DNA of 64,000 nt, taken from assembly GCA_951213105.1 (NCBI GenBank), contig OX578150.1:20128022-20192021 (forward strand). The letters are read 5' to 3'. Below the pieces are notes generated by a model that did no database searches, was not told the DNA's origin, and was given only the letters and a program-made list of their open reading frames with translations. This DNA is from Amaurobius ferox. Lineage: Eukaryota > Arthropoda > Arachnida > Araneae > Amaurobiidae. Below, in pieces: positions 10,265 through 21,002 of the stretch. The translations under genes and the position numbers were made by a program. Position 1 is the stretch's first letter. Each line of letters begins with the position of its first letter.

Positions 10265-11000
10265 TAATCCAACTGTCCCACTTTCTGACAAATTTAGCGG
10301 CTTTTTAAAATTCCATCAAATTAATAAAATGATACTAAATTAATGAAAATGACTTCTTATGTATAAAATTTCAATATTTTGCAAAATTAAGTTCAATTTC
10401 CTTTTTAATCCCTATCGTTTTGTGAAAATTAAATAGTTTTTGTAAATGTGTTTACAAATGGGACCAGGATGTTGTTTTCTTCAAATCTGCCTGTGAAGAT
10501 AATTTTGTATAGCGAGAACAGATATTCTTATACATCTTTTAAGGAGAATTAAATTAAATATTTTAATAAAATATTTAGAATAACAAAGTCATTTGAAGTT
10601 GCACATAATTCAAGTTTTAATTTCTTTATATTATATATTCCATGCCAAGAACGAGTATACTGCTAGTCAGTAATATAATGTTGCTAGCTTAAAGTTTTTC
10701 AATGTTCATGTTTAGATGAATCTTATATAAGTTTCCTGAACTGATAATTTTCAATTTCTGGTCTTAACATTGTTCCTTACTGCAAAATAAATGTTTATTT
10801 TATTACATTTAACTTTCACTTATATTCAGTATTTTAAAGATATGTATAAAAGCCTATTTTAATTTATTTCAAGGGGTCCACAATTTTTTTTAATTACGAG
10901 AAGATTCTTGGGTTTAAAAGGTTTAAGAACCACTGCTCTAAACAAAAATGTAAGGAATATGAATTAAATGTATTTTTTCCCTCTTGAAAAGTTTCTTTTT
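10265..11000. other. AT-rich intergenic or intronic DNA
   Basis: The first 80 bp (AAATTTAGCGG, ACTAAATTAATGAAAATGAC) resemble repeat family B. The rest is AT-rich with no gene, exon or clear repeat that I can recognise. Confidence 0.4.
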
Positions 11001-11173
11001 AGATACTTACAAATCAGAATATTATTTTTATAGCACCCTAGTTTCATTAATTGATTTTATCAGAAACATTCTGTGAAAATGGCAATGTTATTTTGGGTTT
11101 TATATTAAATATTATCCATACCTAATACATACATGGTCAGTAGCATTTTAATAGTGTGTATTCTTTTTAGATA

Positions 11174-12544
11174 CAGTGACCGCCGGTTATAAGATTCAGT
11201 GGTTATAAGAAACAGCCGTTTATAAGACTCAAAACGACAGAAACAAATACAAACTTCGTTTTAACATTAAAATTGTGTCGCTTATAAGAAACACGATTCC
11301 GCTTATAAGAAACAGTTTTCTACAGAAAATTTGTTGATTTCCTTGCGACGCTGGTGTAAAAAAAAAAAATCGATTTGTTTAAGGTTAACTGAAGGACGAG
11401 TTGTTATCTCTTGTCTCTGGGCGTACGGGGAGGGGGTGGGAGTTTGCTATGTAACAAAGGATGACAGAGGATTTCTCCGCAGAAAGGCTTGGGGAGTACA
11501 ACCCCAAACCAGTAAGAAACGAGCTTTAATCTTTTGGCAGTTAAGGAAACGTACTGATAAGGAAAGGCATCTTTGCTTATGCACTCAAATAATATTCGTA
11601 CAGCTTTAGTTAGTCATTTTATGTTTTGCTAGTGAAGCATGTCGCAAACCCTTACTTTGCTTGAAAAGCAAAGTTTACTTAAAAAGTATGATTCTCCACC
11701 TCCGTGTAGTCAATAAGCAAGAAAACAACCTTGCTTGATGCTATCCATATGATCGCAGGCGCATGGAAAAAAGTTTCTGACATATGCATTTTTAATTGCT
11801 TCCGTAAAGCAGGATTTTTGAAAAATAATGTTGCCATACCAGCAGAAGATGAAGAAGAATTTGAAGCACCTTTCGAAGAATGGATTCACATCGACGAAAA
11901 TTTACAAACATCTGAAGAAAACAATGATGATGACATAGTGCGGAAATTCAGAATGTTTGCAATGAAGAAGAAAATGAAGACGACGTTCCACAAGAAGAAA
12001 ATTTTCCTACAGCCAAACAGTCGCGAGAAGCCCTAACTATAATTAGAAAAACTCTTGAACACAGAGGGGCATCAGAAAAAGTTTATGGACTGTTTTATGA
12101 TTTAGAAATGGATGTACGTAAACTAATCACAGACTCGTTAGCACAAACAATACTGGATAAGTTTTTTGCTATTCTTCAGTAATAGATTACGGTATGTATG
12201 AAAATGTACTATGCTCTTATACATAAATGAACGACCTATGAGTTTTACTTTTTATTCTTATTTAACTGCATACTATATGCATATAGATAATAATTTAAGT
12301 TGTAAGGCTTAATTTGTAAAATGAGAAATATTTTTGAATGCAAAACTTAATTTACAAATGTATTATGTACGTACTAATATTTTACTTATATACATTTATC
12401 TTTTAAATTCTGTAAAACTGTGTTCAATAGTTAGTATTTACAATGGAAGAACGATATTTAAAAAATTTCCGGATTTAAGAAACAACTGCTTATAAGAAAC
12501 AAAACGAGCGAAACGAACGTGTTTCTTATAAGCGGCGGTCACTG
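11174..12544 (+). mobile_element. Pogo/Tigger-type element, internally deleted (1371 bp)
   Basis: Terminal inverted repeats are CAGTGACCGCCGGTTATAAG at the left and CTTATAAGCGGCGGTCACTG at the right. There is a TA target-site duplication at 11172-11173 and 12545-12546. GGTTATAAG/CTTATAAGAAAC repeats recur inside both ends. It holds only the two ends of a transposase gene, so it is non-autonomous. Confidence 0.9.
11639..12183 (+). pseudogene. Tigger transposase remnant: N-terminus fused to C-terminus by deletion
   Basis: ATG at 11639 opens MSQTLTLLEKQSLLKKYD, an N-terminal CENP-B-like helix start. It stops, and from 11725 another frame reads LDAIHMIAGAWKKVSDICIF and NCFRKAGF, the conserved post-DDE C-terminal helices of Tigger transposases, followed by an acidic tail. 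A third frame from about 12047 gives TLEHRGASEKVYGLFYDLE to a TAA at 12179. The catalytic DDE core is missing, consistent with an internal deletion plus frameshifts. Confidence 0.78.
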
Positions 12545-12708
12545 TACTTACAAATCAGAATATTATTTTTATAACACCCTAGTTTCAATAATTGATTTTA
12601 TCAGAAACATTCTGTGGAAATGGCAATGTTATTTTGGGTTTTAGGTTAAATATTATCCATACCTAATACATACATGGTCAGTAGCATTTTAATAGTGTAC
12701 ATGGAAGT

Positions 12709-13619
12709 TAACAATCTTTAAGTAGATGATATTAAAACTTGACTGCAAAATATGTATATACAATATTAAGTAGCAAAATAATTCAAAGCAGTTCACTTTC
12801 AAGAAATTTTGTTTTGATGCACAAAAGTCCATTTTGGTCTTTGAATATTCTTCTTTCTTTCTTTTTTTTTTTTTTTTGGGGGGGGGGGGGGGCAAAATTC
12901 TTCAAACTATATCTATTTAGAAATTGTCACTAGTCAGTTCATCTTGCATTTTATCTTTGCAATAAGAATTATTTACATATGTAGAGCTTTCGAATTAAAT
13001 TCTGGCCCTTTTCTAAGCAGTTAAAAAAATTTCCCTTACAACCAATGTCTTGAAACAGGTTCTAAGTATGGTCATTAAATAGAATTCTTCGATATATATA
13101 TGGGGTGAGGGGGATGCACAATATTTAGAAGTGCTAAAAATATCAATATTCTTTATCCTTTTCATTAATAAATTGCTTGTTTTTATAAAAAAAATCCATG
13201 TCTATTTTGTTAAACTGTGTGAATGCACTCATCCAATCTTGGAAGCAAACTAATTTCTGACTACCAAGGAGTCTTGGTGACAATTTGATCATACTTTTTT
13301 CTCCACAAATTTTACCTTGCCATGTTCTTGGATGTTGACAAGGACTCATCAAAAATAGATATTGGGGTAAAAGGAGCACTGTGTTTACTTATCAACCAAT
13401 TGAGTGAATTTGTTCTCATACAGTACTATGTGCTTCATAGTTAAGTTACGACAATAATGTTTTTAAACACCAGCTGTTATTTAAGAAATTGTGATAGTAA
13501 AACCAAATTACTCAATTTGATGTTATTTTATTTTTTTATATATCTTTTAGTTATTTGTACAATATTTCTTGAAATGAAGTTATTTTTTGAAAACATTTTG
13601 TGAAGTTGAATACTTTTTT
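12709..13619. other. Non-coding DNA with a T/G homopolymer run
   Basis: AT-rich with no convincing exon. A run of about 17 T followed by about 14 G occurs near 12862-12892. Short frames here arise from low-complexity sequence. Confidence 0.4.
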
Positions 13620-14924
13620 AACACTTTACAACAAAGTTGAAAAGTGTTTATGACTTTGTTCATTCTGTCTGTCTGTCTGTCTGTCTGTCCGTCCGTTAGC
13701 ACGATAACTGCCGTAAAAATGACTTAATCAAAATGAAATTTTAGTATGTTGTTCAGACGGTCTATAGGACCTATGGGAATATAAATGAAGATTATCACCC
13801 AATTAGTTTTGGATTGAACCCGGGTTGAAAACATGGAATACATTGAGCCCTATGGGACCTAATTTTTCAAGTATTTTTTAAGCGGATTTAAAATTCTCAA
13901 ATTGCTTCGAAAATTTTAGGCAATATTCAAATTGTTCCATAAAATATATAAAAAAAAATTCAGCGAAATATATTCAGTAGTTTTTTAAATAAAAATTAAA
14001 ATAATAATAATAACACCTCTTATATGAAGCGATCACGTGTCCATGATATGAAACGATCACATGACCCACTTCAAAATGATATATGGCATCCATCTTGTGT
14101 CAAAATCTTGATTTTTAAAGTTCTTTTTAATTCATATTGAGTGTTGTATCCGTCCTAAAACTACTTTATTTTTGCCTAAATTCTGTGCATCTACATACTG
14201 AAACAACGCAATGACAATATATTCCAGTTTAAATGCTCATCTAAATTTGATTATTTCTACTATTAAGCCTATTTTTCACCTATGTAAAATGTAAACAGCA
14301 AAATATGTAGAATGAGTTGTATTAGAATCGCTGTAATTCTTTAACACAAAATCATTTAGTCCATGGAGTCTACTTAGCTGATATGACTGAAATATTCATT
14401 GATTTTAGAAAGAGAAGGACGATATTTTTCGATGAAGTTTAACGCATACAGTTTATTTACTTGTAGCTCAATGGTCTTTAAATAAAATAAATTATTATAG
14501 TATTGTGATGTATGACATGAATGGGGAAATTATTTATGAATGAAATGTTGCTTTTATAGAGAGAGCCAGACGTGTTATTTTTTTATGACGTCATTTGAAT
14601 GAATTTCAGTTGTTTTCGATGAAGTTTTCAAATATAATAAATTATCGTAGTATTATGATAATTCTAAAATTATTACCGAGAAATGTATCACATTTTAGAG
14701 ATGCTTAAACCAGGCAATTTATACTTTAATGCCGTCATTTGAATGAAGTTAATTTTTTTCGATGAAGGTTTAAGGTTTCAAAAATAATAAATTAATGTAG
14801 TATTGTGATAAGTTTTAAAATATTACCGAGGAATGTATTGCATTTTAGACATGTTTAAATAAAATTGTATTGAAGTTGGAAAGTGTTTCATAATCAATGC
14901 TTTAAGCATGATTGATTTTTCTTG
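13620..14924 (+). repeat. GTCY-microsatellite repeat family A, copy 1 (1.3 kb)
   Basis: The 5' end is a small palindrome, CACTTTACAAC...AAGTTGAAAAGTG, then (TGTC)n/(CGTC)n (TCTGTCTGTCTG, GTCCGTCCG), then CACGATAACTGCCGTAAAAA. The 3' end is a hairpin AATCAATGCTTTAAGCATGATT followed by CTTG. Within the 3' half a unit of about 150 bp (TGACGTCATTTGAATGAA ... TTACCGAGGAATGTAT) is repeated about three times. GTCY microsatellite, central minisatellite and terminal hairpins recall Helitron/Helentron-derived non-autonomous elements such as DINE-1. That class is an inference. Confidence 0.8.
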
Positions 14925-14940
14925 TTTTTTTTTCAATTAG

Positions 14941-15250
14941 GAGCCTCTTCCTCTTGATGACGACAGGTTATTTGAAAAGCAAATTGATCAAGTGTCTCGA
15001 AACATGAGTGATAAAATTTCATCGAGTGATGAGTCTGAATTATTTGGTTCTGAAAAGGGGGAAAAGGAAGTTAATGGCTTTGAATCTGACACTTCTCTTG
15101 AATTTAAGACGAAGGAAAAAAATATCCAGAGGCTACCTGCAGATGCACAACCCCAGAAGGAAACTCGCCAGAATTCAGTTTCTTCTTTGCAAGAAAGACT
15201 TAAACTGCCCCAAGTGTTACCAGTTCCTAAGATTGCAGAAAAGAAGAAAG
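14941..15250 (+). CDS. WASHC2: WASHC2-like exon A (first exon in window, 310 nt, phase 0 to 1)
   Basis: The acceptor is a polypyrimidine tract ending CAATTAG at 14940. The open frame starts EPLPLDDDRLFEKQ and includes DESELFGSEKG, so it carries two LF/acidic motifs, followed by a Lys/Gln-rich stretch ending AEKKKG. The donor is AAAG|GCAAGT, a GC donor rather than GT. It is supported because the one leftover base joins exon B in frame. It is the largest exon seen. The 3' end of a GTCY-type repeat lies only about 16 nt upstream of the acceptor. Confidence 0.75.
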
Positions 15251-18200
15251 GCAAGTTTGCATTTTAATTACTTGCAATATTATCTTCAATCGAAAAATGG
15301 ATTATTCTTTGCTGCATGTATCTAGTTTGATTTATTTTGGGCCATTGTTGTCCCACCTCTGGATCATAAAATAGGAATTGTCAATACTAACCAAATACTC
15401 ATTAGGCAACAAGGGTGACACAGGGTTTGCATTTCACTTAAAATTTCATGAATCAGCCTGACTCACTGATAAAAAAATTGAAACTGTTAATGAAAAATGA
15501 AAATCAATTGGGAAAAAAAAACAGATTGAATTTTTTTTATATATATATAAGAAAACAGTGAAATATTGCATAATTACATAAACATTACATTTTTCATTTC
15601 TCAAAACATTTAATTGCTTTATGATAAGGAAAAGTTGTAACAGTTTTATCAGACATACTTTGAGACATTAAGATTGATAGATTCTCTTCAACTAGTTTAC
15701 TTCACTGTTTAGTTTTCATCCCTTTTTTTTTGTGTGTGTGTGTGTGTGTGTGTCTGTGTGTTCTAAGAGCCTTGACATGCTATATGTACTACTTAATGGG
15801 ATAACTGAAGCTCATGTTGCTAGAACGGAAAATCTGAAAATAACATTTTTAAAGAATTTTCTTCTTCAGTAAATTTGGAACACATATTTTAAAATGTATA
15901 TGCTTAGTTCATTTACCGTATAACATAAAAAAGTAAGTTTTTTACTCTTACTAAATTAACAATACTTTAGTTTGATAAATCACAGTCCAGATGATCTTGT
16001 GCATGCAAATTTATGTCACTTAGAGTAGTGGGATACTTTTGAGAGTTATATAGGACATCAAAAGAAGTTTATTCAATTCATTTTCAGGAAATCTTTCATA
16101 TAGATTTTGCAGATTATTATGACAAAATTCCTCTTTTACTTTGTTGCATTTAAAAACAGAATTGTGGGAACTTTCCCTTAACCCTGTCTTACTGCTCATA
16201 TATTTCAAATGCTGTTGCTACTCTAGGTAAACATTACCCCACACTTTTAATCATTCTAATTAATGTTAATGGCATTTAATAACTACCGCTTTTTATGTAA
16301 ATGAGAAAACATTTTTTTTTTGTGTGTGTGTGTGTGTGTGTTCTAAGAGCCTTGACATGCTGTATGTACTATTTAATGGGATAACTGAAGCTCATGTTGC
16401 TATAACAGAAAATCTGAAAATAACATTTTTAAAGAATTTTCTTCTTCAGTAAATTTGGAACACATATTTTAAAATGTATGTGCTTAGTTCATTTACCGTA
16501 TAAACATAAAAAAGTAAGTTTTTTACTCTTACTAAATGAACAATACTTTAGTATTGAATGAAATTTTAGGGGGGTTCCTTTTTGCCATATATAAATATAT
16601 CTAAATAATGTGTCACGTAAATGGAAACTATGTTAACATAAAATGTCTACCGGGGGTGCTTCGCCCCCCCCCCCCCCCCCAAGGAAGAAAAAAAAAGTAA
16701 CACTGAATAACATAATGGGGCGAGTTCATATAGTATTTATAAAAACATTCATTCTACCAAATGTAGATAACTGGAACCATAAGAGCTTTTTCTGACAGAA
16801 ATAAGTTGAAGTGATCATGGTAAGGCTGAGTGCAATAATAAAAACGATTCTGTTGTTTGGCTGCCAAAATATTTCAGAGAGAGGCCATCTGAGCTAAACA
16901 CCAATTGCAAACCTACCAGGAACCAAGAAATCTTCAAATCCCTTTGCTTCTGAATTGACAGGAGACAATATTATATAAAATCAATCAGAAACATCCTCTA
17001 CAAACGCAACACAATCCTCAACAAATGCAATGACTTGCAGTGAGTTGATAATCTGTATTTGTGTCGAGATTCTGAAAACGATTCTGACACGGGTATGGGA
17101 AAAAATATTACAGTATAATATTTAATAAAATCACTGATGAATCTCCGAAGTTGCAACTCTGTTTGTCAATGCGGTATTGCTCAAATTGTAAAAGAAAATT
17201 AAAAGGTATTGTAAAAGAAAATTTTGTGTGTTTCGTGGATCTTCAAAAAGACATTTTAGATAAGAGGAAGACTGGACAATTAGAAGCTTTGTTCTTGGAG
17301 AAAGTATTCTTAAATTTATAAAGAGCTGCAACTAGATCTGAATTCCGGCATTGCGACTGGTTGTAATAGATGAACCATGAATGTTTCGCAATTCTGTAGG
17401 ATGTGACAGAAATTAAAAGAGAAGTTGTGAATGCCTCTCTCTGCCATTGCAAAAACTATCATCTTAATTTGGCAATTTCTAATTACTGTGATGTGCCTTC
17501 CAACAGGAATGCACTAAGAACTGTAGAAGAAATTATCTCTGTTTTCAACCCCATGTAAAAAATCATGCAGTATTGAGAGATTTGGGTTTATTCCTTGGTC
17601 GGACACTGTTGATCATGCTGGGATTTGTGCCATGACTCAGTTCTTCAGTTAAAAATTGATTTGCTGCTCACTTCACAACAGCTTTAGTGAAATTAACACA
17701 ATTCCATGATATGGGAACAGCGGCCAAAGCAAATCTTCTCAAAGGTTTATTTCATTATGAATTCATAATGGCCATATATTCATTTAGTAATTTAATGGTT
17801 ATAATCAAACCATTGAGCTATAGTTTCTATCGAAGAGTTTGGATGTACATGAAGCCACTGTAAAAATTCAGCAAATGGTAAAAGTGCTGAAGGAGAGGCA
17901 TGCTTACGATAAGAAGTTCTATACTGAATTAGTGATGGAGGAGGAAATCGGGGGTTGGAAGTCGAACTAAACATTTCCAAGACTAGCTGACAGACAGCAG
18001 CACCAAGTTAATAATCTAGTGGAAGAAGACTCCTAATCAACAGCTCACTGGAAGTGGACTGTTTGCATTCTTTGTTCAAATATATCCTATGATTTTGAGA
18101 AAATTTGGTGAACCATTTGAAACCAAGTGGTTCCAAATCATTTAAAAAATTAGAGTCTACAGATGTTAAACCATACTTCAGAAGGATCATCAAAGCATCA

Positions 18201-20959
18201 TGCCACCTCATGGCACTACACGATTCAGACCAGGATATCCTACAACAAATTGTTGCAGAAGTAAAACTCCTGTATCAGAGGCCAAACTTCAGTAAATCTT
18301 TTTCACTCGGCGTATTGGAGAAATTAAGGGAAGATGGCGATATTTACCCTTACCTTACTAAAGTGTACAAGACCACACTTCTGGTGTCAATTGTCACAGC
18401 AGAAGGAGGTTTATTTACTTTCTGAGGACTTAAAACTTGGTTGAGGCCTCAAATGGGCGAAGACCGGTTGATAGGACTTGCTCTGATGAATGATCATCCC
18501 CATATTTGAGTTGATGTAGAGGCCATAATGAATTAATTTGCCACAAAGGAAATTAAGTTTATTTTATAAATACTCATTACTGAGATATGAAAAAATAAAG
18601 ATATTAAAAGATGTATGAGATATAAAATTATATTAAAATATGAAAAATAATATCAAAATATATATCTTTGAATGTATTCGGGTTTTTCTTTGACTTATTG
18701 TTTTGCGAGTTCATTCAAGGGCATGCCAAAACACGACCACAAATTTAACAAAATAGGTGTGAATTAGCTTTCTAGCTTTACGCCCCACCCAAAACAGTTT
18801 TCTGGATACGCCCCTGAATCTGTGTAAGGTTAAAGTAATGTGTCCTTCAAAGATCAATTTGAAAAAAAAAATTATATTTAAAATTGAAAACAAGTAATTT
18901 TTTTGTAAATATATCTAATCATTGGATTTTTTGGAAGCCTTTTCAAGTCATGCTGTAGAGAACAAAATCCTTTCCGTCTTTCATATGGTATTTATTAATA
19001 GGCTATGTTTGATAGATTGTCATGATTTTCCTAGAAAGTAATTTAAATACAGTGTTATTACCCCTGCATCCCCTGTACAGTACTAGTTTTGATTCTAATT
19101 GAATTTGATCTGCTCACTATCAGCTTGAAATTAATTTGAATGCAATCGCACATACCAAAATATGTGGTGTGAAGTCATTTTGCAACAATATTTTGGTAGT
19201 TAACTTATTTTAATATTTTGCATTGTCAAACTTTTTGCTTTTACGATATTTTCTATATTTTATTATTCTACCCAGCTGCAAATTACTATAATTTTATATC
19301 CTGGAGTTAGACACTGCAGAATTGGTGACATTAGCACACAATCTTAATTCAAATTTCTGATCGTCTTCTGGAAAATTTATCAAACTGAGTCCAGTACTGT
19401 CCTGTATATACTTTTGCTGGTTCGATCGGGATCAAAATTTGTAGTGTGAATAAGTCATTTGAATGCTGTTCATAAAAGGCATCTCTAGTCAGACTTTTAT
19501 GGACAGACTTAAGACATCTTAAGTCTGTCCATAAAGGTATCCAAAGTCTGTTCATAAAAGACTGCTTTACCAAAGTCTCCATAAAAACACCATTCTTAAA
19601 GCATTAATCTTTAGAAGGAATGTCTGTTATGGCCCTCCATAATAGAACCTCATTCAGTGAAGAAATCCTCTTAGACAGATTCTATTGCTATGATCTATAT
19701 ACATGATTCCCTGTATCCTTAGTTATTCCTAATTTTCATTGTTAAATTTTGATCTTTGAAAGTACTAATTTTTCCCAAAGATCTTTAAGATAGCAAAATT
19801 AAGCACACATCCACAACAGAAGGTCTTTATTTCACTTCCTTATAAGACGTGCAAAAGTTTTAAAAAATGCCATAGCTCTTTCGAGCATAAGTACGCTCTT
19901 CATCAGACGTGATGCCAGATCTTTAAGAGTTTATTTTTCTCTAATAAAATTTTAAATAATGATCAAAGAGTAAAGGAGTTTTGACAGTTTTTTTTTTTCC
20001 AACATTTTTTTTCTTTTGATGTAAAGTTTATTTAAATAATATTTGATTAAATTATAAAATGTACTTTTACTTTCATAAAATAATTATTTACAATTTATTA
20101 GTACTTAGTTTTCAAGTTGTAACAATTACATTGACCAACTTTTTTTACCGCTATTGTATCAAACCTCTCTCATAGTAGGGAGATTTGAGGTATGTATTGG
20201 GCTAATTTAATACATTTTAATTAAAGAAAATAAATAAAAAACAGCTCACATCTGTCTACATTTCAAATCAATAATATTCAATTTAGTTCTACATTGAAGT
20301 TACCAAAAACTGATCACTATCTTCATTTGAAAAGCTTAATTACTCAAATTTCTTATTATTATTGTTGGCAGACTTAAATGGCTATACCTAGAATTACACT
20401 TAAATCTTATTTTAATTTTTATTTATAAATAGTATGCAGAAATAATTTATAAGCAAATTGAAAACTACCTGAATTTTAATGTCAAACATCACCAAATCTT
20501 GTATATCAATCCTCCTTATACTAACATAGCTCAAATTGTATTGTCTCATGGCAAATTCTTGTGTAAAAATAGCTGTAAGGAAATGCTATTTATCCCCTAC
20601 AAATTATATTCAATTAATATTTAATTATCTTTAAATATAAACTTCAGATATAAAATGGCAATTTTTTTTTTTTAAAAGTCTGAAAAACTCCAAATTTAAA
20701 CTTAGAAAATCTAGTGGCCCTTTGTCTTTTAGATCTAGATCACACGATACAAAATTACATTTTAAGCATATTTGTAGGTGTCATCTGTTGGAAAATTTTG
20801 TAAATGCATCAAGCCTTCTCCCTATACATCAAACCTCCTGCACAAGTGTACATTTGCTATAAATAATAATTATTAAGTGTAAATATAGTTTTATAATATT
20901 GCATATTATACTTTCAACAAGAACTTTATTATTTTGGTCTTGCATGCAAATGAAACCCA

Positions 20960-21002
<43 letters not shown>

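Larger units (their letters stand above)
11001..12708. repeat. 168-bp direct tandem duplication interrupted by a Tigger element
   Basis: 11001-11168 (AGATACTTACAAATCAG to AATAGTGTGTATTCTTTTT) recurs as 11169-11173 plus 12547-12708. The two copies differ at a few sites only (for example ATAGCACCC/ATAACACCC, GTGAAA/GTGGAA). The transposon lies at a TA near the start of unit 2, so the duplication predates or accompanied the insertion. Confidence 0.8.

Noticed and set aside
10122..10343. 73-codon plus-strand frame
   Set aside because: Lies in the inverted arm of the long-TIR element and is not open in the other arm.
15008..15325. 105-codon frame overlapping exon A
   Set aside because: Out of frame with the LFa-coding exon, and it runs into the intron; the exon A frame is supported by phase and motifs.
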